A stretch of 64,000 nt of DNA from Arsenophonus endosymbiont of Aphis craccivora (GTDB taxonomy: Bacteria; Pseudomonadota; Gammaproteobacteria; Enterobacterales; Enterobacteriaceae), in NCBI RefSeq assembly GCF_013460135.1, contig NZ_CP038155.1, positions 1,736,001 to 1,800,000 on the forward strand. The letters run 5' to 3'. The translations under genes were made by a program, and so were the position numbers. The notes beneath the pieces were generated by a model. That model did not search any database. It saw nothing but the letters and a program-made list of their open reading frames with translations, and was not told the DNA's origin. Positions within the stretch are counted from its first letter, which is position 1, and each line of letters opens with the position of its first letter. Of the stretch, positions 30,156 to 40,948 are shown in pieces.

Positions 30156-32334
30156 ATGCTCTATCAAAGTAATACTATTCAGGTTGATTGGATAAAACAC
30201 GGTATCGCAAAATTGGTATTTAATTCGCCAAATACCATTAATAAATTTGATTCAGAAACCGTTGATTCACTAAAAAAAGCTATTGATTCACTGGAAAACA
30301 AAAAGATCCTAAGTCAATTAAAAGGGCTTATTCTGATTTCACAAAAACCCACTTTTATTGTTGGTGCAGATATTAAACAATTTCTCTCGCTATTTAATGC
30401 ACCAAAGTCACAACTTCAACAATGGCTTCATTTTACTAACAGCATCTTTAATCGTATCGAAGACCTACCCATTCCAACCGTAACCGCGATTAATGGTTAC
30501 GCTTTGGGAGGAGGCTGTGAGTGCGCATTAGCAACAGATTACCGTATCGCTACACCCGATCTTAAAATTGGTTTACCAGAAGTTAAACTGGGTATTATGC
30601 CTGGGTTTGGTGGTTCAGTGCGGCTACCGCGCTTAATTGGTTTAGATAATGCACTACAAATGATCACCACAGGAAAAGATATCGATGCCGAAACCGCTTT
30701 AAAAAATGGCCTGATTGACGCGATTGTGGCCAAAGAACAGTTACTAAATTCAGCACTGGTACTATTGGAAAATGCGATTTCCAGCAGATTAGATTGGCAG
30801 CAAGTACGGCAATCTAAAACCCAACCTTTAAAACTGAATAAAATAGAACAAACGATGAGTTTTAATGTCGCAAAAGGTTTAGTCATGAAAGCGGCAGGCT
30901 CACATTACCCAGCACCATCGAAAGCGTTAGAAACTATCGAAAAAGCGGCCAATTGTGGACGTAAAGAAGCGTTATCATTGGCAACCGAAGCTTTCATTCC
31001 ACTGACTGACAGCCCTGCAGCGCATGCTTTAATTAGAGTTTTTCTCAATGATCAATATGTTAAAAATTTAGCTAAACATAGAAGCCAATCCATTGAAGCC
31101 CCCATAAAAGCTGCCGTTGTTGGCGCTGGTATCATGGGTGGTGGTATTGCTTATCAATCAGCACGTAAGGGTATACCTATCATAATGAAAGATATTAATG
31201 AAAAATCTCTTCAGTTAGGTATGAATGAAGCCGCTAAATTGCTAAATAATCAATTTGCACGTAAGCAAATTTCAGCGCTGGAGATGGCGAAGATATTATC
31301 TTCAATTACTCCAATGATAAATTACGCTGGAATTGAAAATGCGCAAATTATTGTCGAAGCGGTGGTTGAAGATCCAAAGGTCAAAACGGTCGTTTTAGCC
31401 GAAACAGAAAAATTATTAAATCAAAATGCTCTATTAGCCTCCAATACTTCAACTATTCCCATCACAAAATGAGCTAGTGTTTTACAGCGGCCGGAAAATT
31501 TCTGTGGTATGCATTTTTTTAATCCTGTTCATCGAATGCCATTAGTGGAAATCATTAAGGGCGAAAAAACTAGCACCAAAACTATCGATATGATAACTGC
31601 CTATGCGAATAAAATGGGTAAAACAGCTATCATCGTCAATGATTGTCCAGGTTTTTTTTTAACCGTGTACTATTCCCTTATTTATCTGGCTTTAATTTAC
31701 TATTACAAGATGGTGCTGATTGTTATCAAATCGATAAGATCATGGAAAAACAATTTGGCTGGCCGATGGGGCCGGCTTATTTAATTTATGTTATTGGTAT
31801 TGATACCGTGCAACACGCCCAACAAGTTATGGCTGACAGTTTTCCAGAACGTATGGCAAAAATTGATCAAGATGCTATTACTGTTCTATTTAATCATCAG
31901 CATTTCGGCCAGAAAAATGGCGTTGGTTTTTATCAATACTTTAGCGATAAAAAATGAAAAATACAGAAACAACGCGATCCTAAAATTAAAGACTTACTAA
32001 GCAAAATTGGCGCTACTAGCAAACAATTTACTGAGCAAGATACTATCATGCGCCTGATGATACCGATGATTAATGAAGTCGTTCGTTGTTTAGATGAACA
32101 CATTATTGCTAGTCCTGCAGAAGCCGATATTGCCCTGGTATACGGTTTAGGTTTTCCGCCATTTCGAGGTGGTGCGGTCTGCTATCTTGATAATTTCGGT
32201 ATCCAAAATTTTATCGAAATGGCGGAAAAATATGCCTATTTAGGCCCTTTATATGCCATTCCTGACAGTTTAAAAAACAAAGCAGAAAAACAAGCAAGTT
32301 ATTATCCAACGCCAGAAAAAATCACCTTCAACAG
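30156..32334 (+). pseudogene. fadB: Fatty acid oxidation multienzyme subunit alpha, broken
   Basis: FadB carries enoyl-CoA hydratase ([29 protein letters not shown]) and 3-hydroxyacyl-CoA dehydrogenase ([14 protein letters not shown]) activities of beta-oxidation. Lesions in order: TGA at 31470-31472 (family Leu), loss of one T in a T9 run (31652-31660) in GFFFNRV, and TGA at 31955-31957. IS copy 8 removes the last residues at 32335. The partner fadA, normally next, is absent. The intact first 438 codons would still encode the hydratase half if translated, but aerobic beta-oxidation by this pair is lost. Confidence 0.93.
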
Positions 32335-33389
32335 GGCTTTGTTGAATAAATCAGAATTAGCCGCCAGGATGGCTCCCTCTGCTACAGCTGTTATCCGATC
32401 CTGACGCTGTGTGGCATACCCAACAACGTCATACGGTTCAGCGCTTTGACCATCGCCATTGCTTCACCTACCTGAGCCTCATAGTCACGCAGGCTCAGAT
32501 GGCCACCCAGCAAAGTTTTTATGCGGAACATCGCTGTTTCTGCCACTGAACGCCGGTGATAACCCACTTTCTTTTTCCACATATCATTACTCCTGCTCAG
32601 ACGCTGATTCGCCACCGCATGGTTACGTTCATGGTACTTGTCCGGCCAGTATTTCGCTCCGCTTCGCGGCGGGATAAGGGGCCTGATTTTCTTTCTTAGC
32701 AACGCGTCGTGGCAGTAACAGGCGTCATAAGCACCGTCTGCTGACACTTCCCTGATTTTCCGGTGGGTTTGGTTAATCAGGCCCGGCAGTGCCTGCGCAT
32801 CTGTCGTTCCGCTGAGCGATAAGTCGGCACAGATAATCTCATGATTCACACTGTCTGCTGCCAGATGAAGCTTGCGCCACACTCTTCGTCTGTCAGCCCC
32901 ATGCTGCCTGACTTTCCATTCACCTTCGCCAAAGACCTTCAGACCGGTACTGTCGATGACCAGATGCGAGATTTCACCACGCGTTGGCGTTTTTATGCTG
33001 ATGTTGACGCTCTTTGCTCGTCTGCTGACCAGCGAGTAGTCCGGACAGCACAGCGGCAAAGACATGAGTTTAAAAATCGAATCAACGAAGCCCTGTAATG
33101 CCCGGAGCGACAGGTTAAACACACGCTTCATCATCAGGACAGTGGTAACAGCCATATCGCTGTAGTAAAGCGGCCGGCCACGACCTTCAGGCGAAGAACA
33201 GTCAGTCCATCCAGCGATGGCCGACTCATCAAGCCAGACCGTCAGGGAACCGCGTTGTCTGAGTGCCTTGTTGTACGCGGGCCAGTTGGTAATTTTAAAC
33301 TTTTGCTTTGCCATGCGGACCTGATGTTGAAACGAATTTAGCGATCAGCTCCGCCAATCACCTAAAAGTTCGATTTATTCAACAAAGCC
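32335..33389 (-). mobile_element. IS903-group insertion sequence, copy 8
   Basis: Full-length 1055 bp with both ends. Flanks CTTCAACAG and TTGCATGGC differ. It replaces the very end of fadB and all of fadA and joins them to an unrelated segment. Confidence 0.95.
32391..33314 (-). CDS. IS903-type transposase, intact
   Basis: 307 residues with the DDE triad. Shares the TDCSSP change with copy 3 and HLSLRDYE with copy 6, a mosaic that suggests gene conversion among copies. Confidence 0.94.
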   Translation of the reverse strand: MAKQKFKITNWPAYNKALRQRGSLTVWLDESAIAGWTDCSSPEGRGRPLYYSDMAVTTVLMMKRVFNLSLRALQGFVDSIFKLMSLPLCCPDYSLVSRRAKSVNISIKTPTRGEISHLVIDSTGLKVFGEGEWKVRQHGADRRRVWRKLHLAADSVNHEIICADLSLSGTTDAQALPGLINQTHRKIREVSADGAYDACYCHDALLRKKIRPLIPPRSGAKYWPDKYHERNHAVANQRLSRSNDMWKKKVGYHRRSVAETAMFRIKTLLGGHLSLRDYEAQVGEAMAMVKALNRMTLLGMPHSVRIG

Positions 33390-33733
33390 TTGCATGGCAT
33401 TAAACAGCAACGCTAACAAAAGTAATGGATAGACTAATAAATCTGGCAAATATCCTGTCTGATGATCAATAAACCCAAGTAGTACGCTAAACCAAACGAA
33501 AAAAGTAAAATCACTATATGGCTAAGATCTGTGATCAGCAAAAATATGATAGTGAAAGGAATAAAAAGAGTAATAAAAAGGAGATATCTACTAGGTGAGT
33601 CATGCTATCTATAATTAAATAGATAAAGGGGTAAATAACTAACTAATAAATGGCTTAATGGTAATAAAATAATTGTTATAACAAATGCTTGAATCAACAG
33701 CCAATACGAAAAAGTGGTGAGCCATGTTGACAT
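33390..33733 (-). pseudogene. Remnant of a prepilin-peptidase-like membrane protein
   Basis: On the minus strand a hydrophobic start (ATG at 33733, MSTWLTTFSYWLLIQAFVIT) leads, after stops and frame changes, to a segment reading IDHQTGYLPDLLVYPLL and then LLLALLFNAMQ. That matches the catalytic aspartate region (D...LPD.LT.PLL) of type A24 prepilin peptidases. IS copy 8 cuts off the rest. Identification rests on this one motif. The gene is too decayed to be active. Confidence 0.5.
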
Positions 33734-33990
33734 CTTCAAATTCCTTTTTGAAAAAACCGCATTATTCACTCAGCATTCTTTTCCAATATCCATAAATAAA
33801 AAAACAATGCTTTATAACAGTTCTACAATAAATATTAACAATAATCCGGTTGTAAGCGAATTTTTGCGAATTTGTACGCAAAATAAAAAAGGAAAATCAA
33901 TAGATAGCGAGACAGCTTGCTAGTTTATTTTCCCATCTTTATTATAGGCACAATATTTTGCTAGCATCGAGTTTATAAGGAAGCATGGCT

Positions 33991-34724
33991 ATGCGAGTTC
34001 CTCGGATCTATCATCCTGAACCATTAGAATCAGGCGCAATAATACGATTAAGCGATAAATGCCACTAACCACGTTAGTCGAGTTCTACGTATGAGTGTAG
34101 TACAAAATATTGAGTTATTTGATGGCAGTAATTCTATTTTCATAGGGCAAATACTTGAGATTAATAAAAAGTCAGTTAAAGTCCAACTCGGGATGGCGAC
34201 AACTGCAAACAGAGAATCCCCTTTAGATCTCCATCTTGGACAAGTTATTTCTCGTGGGGGAAAAAATGGAATTCACTATTCAAAAATCAGTAGAACTGGG
34301 CGTCAATATCATTACTCCTCTTATTTCTGAACGCTGTAATGTTAAATTAGAGCCTGGGCGACTCAGTAAAAAGCTACAACAATGGCAGAATATTGCCATT
34401 TCTGTTTGCGAACAATGCGGACGTAACAAAATCCCCTTAATTCGTCCAGTTATGCCTCTTGAAGCTTGGTGCACAGAAAAAGATGATGCATTAAAAATTA
34501 ATCTCCATCCTAAAGCCCAATCAAGTATTAATACACTGCCCGCTGCGGTATATAAAATTAGGTTACTCATTGGCCCAGAAGGTGGGCTTTCGCCAGATGA
34601 AATCATAATGACAACTAACTACCAATTTACTAATATCCTACTTGGGACTCGGATATTAAGAACAGAAACCACTGCGTTAACTGCAATCACAGCATTACAA
34701 GTCCGCTTCGGCGATCTTGGTTAA
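33991..34724 (+). pseudogene. rsmE: 16S rRNA (uracil-1498-N3)-methyltransferase, two frameshifts
   Basis: RsmE methylates U1498 of 16S rRNA. The start MRVPRIYHPEPLESGA matches the family. A frameshift at about 34063 (before NHVSRVLRM) and an extra G in the run at 34256-34260 split the frame into three parts; the last has the SPOUT knot motifs ([24 protein letters not shown]). Undoing both gives about 244 residues, the normal length. It lies nine bases before gshB, as in E. coli. Confidence 0.9.
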
Positions 34725-34733
34725 GGAGACAAA

Positions 34734-35699
34734 ATGTTCAAATTAGGTATTGTGATGGATCCCATCTCAACCATAAAAATTAAAAAAGATAGTAGTTTCG
34801 CTATGCTATTAGAAGCACAACGCCGTGGATATGAAATTCACTATATGGAAATGGACGATCTCTATTTATTACAAGGTGAAGCTTACGGACATACCAGACA
34901 ACTGATCAAAATCAAACAAGATACTGCACAATGGTATCAATTTGGTACTGAACAAGATATTGCTTTGAAAAATCTTGATGTTATTTTAATGCGTAAAGAT
35001 CCTCCCTTTGATACTGAATATATTTATGCCACGTATATTCTTGAAAGGGCAGAATATGCGGGTAGTCTAATTGTCAATAAACCGCAAAGCCTGAGGGATT
35101 GTAACGAAAAATTATTTACCGCCTGGTTTCCTCAATTAACACCTGATACGTTAGTAACCCGAAATAATAAAAAACTGCGAGAATTTCATCAAAAACATGG
35201 TGATGTCATCTTTAAACCTCTAGATGGAATGGGTGGCGCATCGATTTTCCGTTTAAAGAAAGAGGATCCTAATGCCAGTGTCATTATTGAAACATTAACT
35301 CAACATGGCCAGCGCTTCTGTATGGCTCAGGATTACTTACCTGCTATCAAGCAAGGTGATAAACGGGTGTTGGTTGTCGATGGTGAACCAGTTCCTTATT
35401 GCTTAGCTCGTATTCCTGCTCAAGGTGAAACGCGAGGAAATTTAGCGGCAGGAGGATATGGTGAAGCAAGACCATTGACAGAAAGTGATTGGAAAATTGC
35501 CAGAACGGTAGCACCTATATTAAAGGAAAAAGGATTAATTTTCGTTGGCTTAGATATTATTGGTGATCGCTTAACCGAAATTAATGTTACAAGTCCTACC
35601 TGTATACGTGAAATTGAAGCAGCATTTTCGGCTATATCAATTACAGTTATGTTATTTGATGCAATAGAAAAACGACTGGCTGCAAAAACAGTAAATTAA
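34734..35699 (+). CDS. gshB: Glutathione synthetase
   Basis: Joins gamma-glutamylcysteine and glycine with ATP. 321 residues (E. coli 316). ATP-grasp fold: MRKDPPFDTEYIYATYIL near residue 85, VIFKPLDGMGGASIF near residue 161 (ATP binding), and the metal-binding end LTEINVTSPTCIREIE. Intact, RBS AAGGAG six bases before the start. Its upstream partner rsmE is broken. Confidence 0.96.
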   Translation: MFKLGIVMDPISTIKIKKDSSFAMLLEAQRRGYEIHYMEMDDLYLLQGEAYGHTRQLIKIKQDTAQWYQFGTEQDIALKNLDVILMRKDPPFDTEYIYATYILERAEYAGSLIVNKPQSLRDCNEKLFTAWFPQLTPDTLVTRNNKKLREFHQKHGDVIFKPLDGMGGASIFRLKKEDPNASVIIETLTQHGQRFCMAQDYLPAIKQGDKRVLVVDGEPVPYCLARIPAQGETRGNLAAGGYGEARPLTESDWKIARTVAPILKEKGLIFVGLDIIGDRLTEINVTSPTCIREIEAAFSAISITVMLFDAIEKRLAAKTVN

Positions 35700-35892
35700 C
35701 CACAGCTAACACTACAGTTAACTGAATAATAATATAGGATACTATAAATGTTTTCTATTGTTATAAAATATTAATATCTTACAGTCAGCCGAAAATAAAA
35801 TTTAAACAATCGCGAATGTGCTTCATTAATTATTTTTTAACTTTTAATTCAGGTATATTTTATTGATAATTCAGGAAAATAAGTTTAATAAT

Positions 35893-36456
35893 ATGAATTT
35901 ACAAAACCACTTTCTCATTGCCATGCCAACGTTATTAGATCCGTATTTTCAAAAGTCGGTGGTTTATATCTGTGAGCATAATGAAAAAGGTGCTATGGGT
36001 CTCGTTATCAATAGACAAATCGAACAAATTTCAATCAATAGCATATTAAAAAATTTAAACATTAAAACGACAGAATACGATCATATAACTGAATTAAGTC
36101 AACCGGTTTTTTCTGGTGGCCCGATCGCAGAAGCTCATGGTTTTATTTTACATTCGCCAAAAAATAGTTTTAGTTCTACCTTAAAGCTTTCTGATGAAAT
36201 TATGATCACAACGTCAAAAGACATTCTCGAAACTTTAGGCACTACCAAACAACCAGAAAAAACACTTATTGCCTTGGGATATTCAAGCTGGGAACAAGGG
36301 CAAATGGAAAAAGAGATAATGGAAAATAGTTGGCTAACCGCCAAAGCAAATAGCAATATCATTTTTCACACCCCCATTTCTGAACGTTGGCGTGAAGCCG
36401 CTGCTTTAATTGGGATTGATATCTTTAATATTTCAAATCAAGCGGGTCATGCATAA
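35893..36456 (+). CDS. yqgE: YqgE/AlgH family protein
   Basis: 187 residues from ATG at 35893 ([19 protein letters not shown]), the conserved family start; an in-frame Met ten codons upstream is less likely. Family blocks [18 protein letters not shown] and [15 protein letters not shown] are visible. Function is not established. Its stop overlaps the ruvX start by one base (TAATG), so the two are translationally linked as in E. coli. Confidence 0.93.
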   Translation: MNLQNHFLIAMPTLLDPYFQKSVVYICEHNEKGAMGLVINRQIEQISINSILKNLNIKTTEYDHITELSQPVFSGGPIAEAHGFILHSPKNSFSSTLKLSDEIMITTSKDILETLGTTKQPEKTLIALGYSSWEQGQMEKEIMENSWLTAKANSNIIFHTPISERWREAAALIGIDIFNISNQAGHA

Positions 36457-36875
36457 TGGCAAACAGAACAATTATTGCTTTTGATTTCGGTACACTGAGT
36501 ATAGGTATCGCCATTGGGCAGGAAATTACAGCAACTGCACGCCCTTTAACTGCAATAAAAGCAAAAGATGGTAAGCCCAACTGGTTAGACATTGAAAAAA
36601 TAATACAAGAGTGGCAACCTGAACTGGCTATCGTTGGACTTCCTCTCAATATGGACGGAACAGAGCAGCCAATAAGTAATCAAGCCCGTAAATTTGCTAA
36701 TCGTCTGCATGGGCGCTTTGGTATCCAAGTTACATTACACGATGAACGCTTAACAACAATAGAAGCGCGAGCACAACTATTTAATCAGGGTGGCTATCGG
36801 GCGTTCAATAAAATTAAGATTGATTCCATTTCTGCTGTCATTATTTTAGAAAGTTGGTTTGAACAACATGCTTAA
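36456..36875 (+). CDS. ruvX: Holliday junction resolvase-like RNase YqgF
   Basis: 139 residues with the RNase H-like fold: [14 protein letters not shown] (first catalytic Asp), [28 protein letters not shown] (catalytic Glu) and [14 protein letters not shown] (last Asp). The family acts in 16S rRNA 5' maturation. It overlaps yqgE by one base. Intact, and followed by a hexanucleotide repeat tract. Confidence 0.94.
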   Translation: MANRTIIAFDFGTLSIGIAIGQEITATARPLTAIKAKDGKPNWLDIEKIIQEWQPELAIVGLPLNMDGTEQPISNQARKFANRLHGRFGIQVTLHDERLTTIEARAQLFNQGGYRAFNKIKIDSISAVIILESWFEQHA

Positions 36876-36940
36876 TCATCATAATGACAATAAACTGTCA
36901 CGCACAGCCGTGACAATGAAATTATACTTTTATCCTATTT

Positions 36941-36994
36941 CATTTTCATTTTCATTTTCATTTTCATTTTCATTTTCATTTTCATTTTCATTTA
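36941..36994 (+). repeat. Tandem hexanucleotide repeat (CATTTT)n
   Basis: Nine consecutive six-base units beginning with C at 36941, 36947 and so on to 36989; the last unit is CATTTA. It lies between ruvX and the yggS remnant and abuts the point where YggS homology begins, so it has displaced or replaced the normal start region. Period six keeps the reading frame when copies are gained or lost. Confidence 0.97.
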
Positions 36995-36995
36995 G

Positions 36996-37676
36996 CATAC
37001 AATCCAACAAAATCTGGTTAATGTCAAAAATCGCATTATACAAGCGGCCAAAAAATATCATCGAGAGCCCAAAGGTATTACTCTGCTGGCCGTCAGTAAA
37101 ACTAAATCTTGTGATGCAATTCAAGAGGCTATCGATGCGGGGCAATACCAGTTTGGTGAAAATTATCTGCAAGAAGGGATAGAAAAAATCGCCTATTTTA
37201 GTAACAAACAGGATTTAATATGGCATTTTATCTGCGCGCTACAATCCAATAAAAGTCGATTAGTAGCAAAGCATTTTGATTGGTGTCATACTATTGATAG
37301 ATGAAAAATAGCACAACGATTAAATAATCAGCGTCCGATAAATAAAGCGCCACTAAACGTGCTAATCCAAATTAATATCAGTGATGAAGTAAGTAAATCA
37401 GGTATCACACCAGCAGAGTTAGATAAATTAGCGGCTGAAATTGTATTATTACCAAACCTAAAATTACGTGGTTTAATGGCAATTACAGCGCCAAATAATG
37501 AGCTTAGCCAACAGATGTCAATTTTTCGTAGCATGGAAAATTTATTCAATCAGGTAAAAAAACAATATCCAGATATTGATACACTTTCAATGGGCATGAC
37601 CGCAGATCTTGATATTGCAATTGCTTGTGGTTCAACATTAGTCAGAATTGGCACAGCTATTTTTGGTTCCCGATAA
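36996..37676 (+). pseudogene. yggS: PLP homeostasis protein YggS, no start and one stop
   Basis: Homology to YggS (PLP-binding, COG0325) begins at 36996 (HTIQQNLVNVKNRI) directly after a TAG and the hexanucleotide repeat; no start codon is visible in frame. The PLP lysine segment LLAVSKTKS is kept. A TGA at 37302-37304 stands where the family has Leu (TIDR-stop-KIAQRL). The frame then runs to the end (GTAIFGSR). Also FICALQSNK replaces the conserved FIGPLQSNK. It stands between ruvX and proC as in related genera. Confidence 0.9.
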
Positions 37677-37721
37677 TGAATCAATTTGAAAATCAAGGCA
37701 ATCAATAAAAGGAGCAATATA

Positions 37722-38543
37722 ATGCAACAGCGAAAAATTACCTTTATCGGCGCTGGGAATATGGCTCACGCGATTATTGCCGGATTAATTTCAGCTGGCT
37801 ATCCGGCAAATAACATCACAGTCTGCTCCCCCACCAGCAAAAATCGCGATCAACTGGTAAAAAAATATGGCATACATGGAAAAAGCGATAACGGTGATGC
37901 AAGCAAACATGCAGATGTTATTATGCTTGCTGTTAAGCCCCAGATTATGGAAACTGTTTGTCAATCACTAAAAGAACAGGTTAATTTTGCCAATAAACTG
38001 GTTTTGACCATTGCCGCTGGAATTCCGGTGAAACGTTATCAACAATATCTCGCGCCTAACATAAGTCTGGTGCGTGTTATGCCTAACACGCCATCTCTAG
38101 TAGGCCAAGGTGTTAGTGGTTTGTATGCCATGGCTTCAGTATCAGAGAATGATAAAACTTTTGCCACAGAACTAATGGCAAGTGTTGGCAAAGTTTTCTG
38201 GCTGACTAACGAAGCCGCAATTAATGATATTATTGCCGTTACTGGTAGTGCACCTGCTTACTTTTTCCTATTTATGGAATTAATGCAACAGGAGGCTGAA
38301 CGGCTTGGTTTTGATAGTAAAACAGCAAGAGAGCTGGTTTTATATACCGCCCAAGGTTCTGCTGCTCTGGCGGCAACCAAATCAGATCTCTCTTTTGCGA
38401 CATTAAGAGAACAAGTGACTTCGAAAGGCGGCACTACGGCTAAAGCCTTAGAGCAGTTTTATCAAGCTAATTTATCTCAAATTGTCACCAACACAATGCG
38501 TGCTGCAATCCGCCGCGCTGAAGAAATGGAAAAACAATATTGA
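37722..38543 (+). CDS. proC: Pyrroline-5-carboxylate reductase
   Basis: Last step of proline synthesis, reducing P5C with NAD(P)H. From ATG at 37722 (MQQRKITFIGAGNMAHAI), preceded by AAGGAG at good spacing, the protein is 273 residues. Rossmann glycine motif GAGNMAHA at residues 10-17, AVKPQIM, VRVMPNTPSLVGQG and the C-terminal VTSKGGTTAKALE family signature. The upstream in-frame Met at 37686 lacks such a site. The yggS-proC-yggT order is found in Yersinia and Proteus relatives. Confidence 0.95.
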   Translation: MQQRKITFIGAGNMAHAIIAGLISAGYPANNITVCSPTSKNRDQLVKKYGIHGKSDNGDASKHADVIMLAVKPQIMETVCQSLKEQVNFANKLVLTIAAGIPVKRYQQYLAPNISLVRVMPNTPSLVGQGVSGLYAMASVSENDKTFATELMASVGKVFWLTNEAAINDIIAVTGSAPAYFFLFMELMQQEAERLGFDSKTARELVLYTAQGSAALAATKSDLSFATLREQVTSKGGTTAKALEQFYQANLSQIVTNTMRAAIRRAEEMEKQY

Positions 38544-38560
38544 TTTATCAGGATAATTAA

Positions 38561-39148
38561 ATGCAATTTTTAACTTTTATCGTACCAACCATTATTCAAC
38601 TATACATTATTATTTTATTGCTACGAGTTTGGATGCAATGGGTCAGAGCGGATTTCTATAATCCATTTTCCCAATTTGTGGTCAAAACAACTCAACCAAT
38701 TGTAGGGCCCTTAAGGCGCTTTATTCCTGCCATTGGAGCTATTGATACCGCAACTTTATTGGTCGCTTATATTCTTACCATAGCCAATATTCTTTTTGTC
38801 ATGTGGGCAACGAACACCCTCGCTTTAATCAGCATACTGCTATTACCTATTAGCTTTATTCAATTATTAACTTATGCCGGCAAGTTAGTTTTTTGGCTGA
38901 TCTTAATTCGAGCTATTCTTAGTTGGATAAGCCAAGGGAGTAATCCTATTGATTATATGCTTATGCAATTAACTGAACCTTTAATGTCACCTATTCGTCG
39001 TATTATCCCTGCTATGGGCGGGTTAGATTTCTCAGCCATGATTGTAATGCTGATTTTGATTGCTTTAAATTATCTGCGCCTGGATATTCTGCTATTCATT
39101 GATCCGACTATTACCAGCATACTCTATTCAGTTGGCTATTTAATGTAA
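38561..39148 (+). CDS. yggT: YggT family membrane protein
   Basis: 195 residues with two copies of the YGGT domain, each a pair of helices followed by a loop with P.R..P (PIVGPLRRFIPAIGAID and PLMSPIRRIIPAMGGLD). It belongs to an inner membrane family found beside proC or yggS. Precise role unknown. The gene yggU that normally follows in E. coli is missing; rdgB starts 15 bases later. Confidence 0.92.
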   Translation: MQFLTFIVPTIIQLYIIILLLRVWMQWVRADFYNPFSQFVVKTTQPIVGPLRRFIPAIGAIDTATLLVAYILTIANILFVMWATNTLALISILLLPISFIQLLTYAGKLVFWLILIRAILSWISQGSNPIDYMLMQLTEPLMSPIRRIIPAMGGLDFSAMIVMLILIALNYLRLDILLFIDPTITSILYSVGYLM

Positions 39149-39163
39149 TGGTGAGCAAATTTC

Positions 39164-39757
39164 ATGCATAAAGTGGTATTAGCAACGGGTAATGCCGGCA
39201 AGGTAATTGAATTCACTGAACTGTTAAAAAAGTGTAACTTAAATATTATTGCCCAAACTGAGTTAGCTATTAGTGCAATTGAAGAAACTGGGCTAACTTT
39301 TGTTGAAAATGCGATATTAAAAGCACGCCATGTGGCAAAAGCCTCTGGTTTCGCGGCCATTGCCGATGATTCAGGCCTTTCGGTTAATGCGTTAAAGGGT
39401 GCGCCGGGGATCTATTCAGCTCGCTTTGCCGGTGAAAATACATCTGACGAAGAAAATTTGCACAAATTGTTATCCATCCTGAAAGATATTCCGGACAACC
39501 AACGCCAAGCTCAATTCCATTGTGTACTCGTTTATCTGCGCCATTTTGCCGACCCAACACCGATTATATGTCACGGTATATGGCAAGGTGTGCTAACCCA
39601 TGAACCTAAAGGTAGCAACGGTTTTGGTTATGATCCGATTTTTTATGACAGCAAACTAAAACTTACCGCAGCTCAATTAACCAAAGTGCAAAAAAATGCA
39701 GTATCGCATCGTGGGCAAGCATTAAAAATGTTATTAGGATCTTTAACTAATGCTTAA
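39164..39757 (+). CDS. rdgB: XTP/dITP diphosphatase (non-canonical purine NTP pyrophosphatase)
   Basis: Removes ITP, dITP and XTP from nucleotide pools. 197 residues, the E. coli length. Motifs [12 protein letters not shown] near the start, [22 protein letters not shown] in the middle (catalytic Asp) and [12 protein letters not shown] with SHRGQAL near the end. It overlaps the hemW start by eight bases. Intact. Confidence 0.96.
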   Translation: MHKVVLATGNAGKVIEFTELLKKCNLNIIAQTELAISAIEETGLTFVENAILKARHVAKASGFAAIADDSGLSVNALKGAPGIYSARFAGENTSDEENLHKLLSILKDIPDNQRQAQFHCVLVYLRHFADPTPIICHGIWQGVLTHEPKGSNGFGYDPIFYDSKLKLTAAQLTKVQKNAVSHRGQALKMLLGSLTNA

Positions 39758-40883
39758 ATTACCGCCATTGAGTCTGTATGTGCATATTCCCTGGTGCGTG
39801 CAAAAATGCCCTTATTGTGATTTTAATTCACATGCACTAAAAGGTGAGTTGCCCCAACAAGAATATGTCACACATCTACTAACTGATCTTCAAGCTGACC
39901 TTGCACTGATAAATGGTCGTCAAGTTAAGAGTATTTTTATTGGTGGCGGTACACCCAGTCTACTCGACGCTAAGGCAATGCAATCTTTGCTTGATGGTAT
40001 TATACGTCAAAGATTATCGCTGGCAGCTGATGCCGAAATCACCATGGAGGCAAATCCTGGTACCGTTGAGGCTGAACGTTTTAGCCAATATCAACCAGCT
40101 GGCATTAATCGGATTTCTATTGGAGTACAAAGTTTTGCTGCCGATAAACTCACAAGATTAGGCAGAATACATGGCCCCGAAGAAGCTATCCAAGCCGCTT
40201 GTCTGGCTTCAGAATTAAATTTACGTAGTTTTAATCTTGATCTAATGCATGGTTTACCTGATCAGTCACTTGAACAGGCACTTTCTGATCTGAAACAAGC
40301 AATTGATTTATCTCCGCCCCACATTTCTTGGTATCAATTAACGATTGAACCGAATACCAATTTTGGCTCCTGCCCGCCAGTATTACCTAATGATGATGCG
40401 CTGTGGGAGATTTTTTCAGAAGGACATCAGCTACTTAATAAAGCCGGATATCAACAATATGAAATATCTAGTTATGCCAAGCCTGGCTATCAGTGTCAGC
40501 ACAATTTAAATTATTGGCGTTTTGGCGATTATCTAGGAATTGGCTGTGGCGCACACGGAAAAATCTCTTTTGCCGATGGTCGTATTTTGCGAACAATGAA
40601 AACGAAACATCCCCGTTGCTATCTATCGGGGAACTATCTCTATCAGCAAAAGGAAGTAAACCAACCAGATAGGCCTTTTGAATTCTTTATGAATCGTTTT
40701 CGCTTGCTTGAGGCAGTACCAAGACAGGATTTTATTGATTACACCGGTTTAGCGGAAAATGTCATTCGTCGTCAACTTGATAACGCGCTGGAGCAAGGTT
40801 ATATCACAGAAACAAAATTGAGCTGGCAGATCACCGAACAAGGCAAATTATTTCTCAATTCTTTGTTAACACTATTTTTATAA
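39750..40883 (+). CDS. hemW: Haem chaperone HemW (radical SAM, formerly YggW)
   Basis: 377 residues (E. coli 378). The radical SAM cluster motif [10 protein letters not shown] occurs near residue 17, with GGGTPSLL and EANPGT following and the C-terminal HemN-type domain ([30 protein letters not shown]). The protein inserts haem into target proteins and is not a coproporphyrinogen oxidase. Terminal gene of the gshB-hemW group. Confidence 0.95.
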   Translation: MLKLPPLSLYVHIPWCVQKCPYCDFNSHALKGELPQQEYVTHLLTDLQADLALINGRQVKSIFIGGGTPSLLDAKAMQSLLDGIIRQRLSLAADAEITMEANPGTVEAERFSQYQPAGINRISIGVQSFAADKLTRLGRIHGPEEAIQAACLASELNLRSFNLDLMHGLPDQSLEQALSDLKQAIDLSPPHISWYQLTIEPNTNFGSCPPVLPNDDALWEIFSEGHQLLNKAGYQQYEISSYAKPGYQCQHNLNYWRFGDYLGIGCGAHGKISFADGRILRTMKTKHPRCYLSGNYLYQQKEVNQPDRPFEFFMNRFRLLEAVPRQDFIDYTGLAENVIRRQLDNALEQGYITETKLSWQITEQGKLFLNSLLTLFL

Positions 40884-40886
40884 AGC

Positions 40887-40919
40887 CATTTACATCCCAT
40901 TTAGGGTGGGATGTAAATG
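40887..40919 (+). terminator. Hairpin after hemW
   Basis: A perfect 13-bp stem (CATTTACATCCCA / TGGGATGTAAATG) with a seven-base loop starts three bases after the hemW stop. There is no long T run, so it may act as a terminator of both convergent genes or as an mRNA 3' end. Confidence 0.6.
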
Positions 40920-40948
40920 ACGGCATCTTATTCTACTTTTCTAATCAA

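Noticed and set aside
33714-33923. 69-codon plus-strand ORF before rsmE
   Set aside because: Overlaps the start of the minus-strand membrane protein remnant and has low-complexity composition; no support.
36941-36994. CRISPR-like array
   Set aside because: Units are six bases with no spacers; a simple tandem repeat. No CRISPR array or cas gene was seen in the window.
36859-37182. A 107-codon ORF spanning the CATTTT repeat (Phe-Ser-rich)
   Set aside because: It is the repeat read in another frame plus yggS out of frame; no support as a gene.
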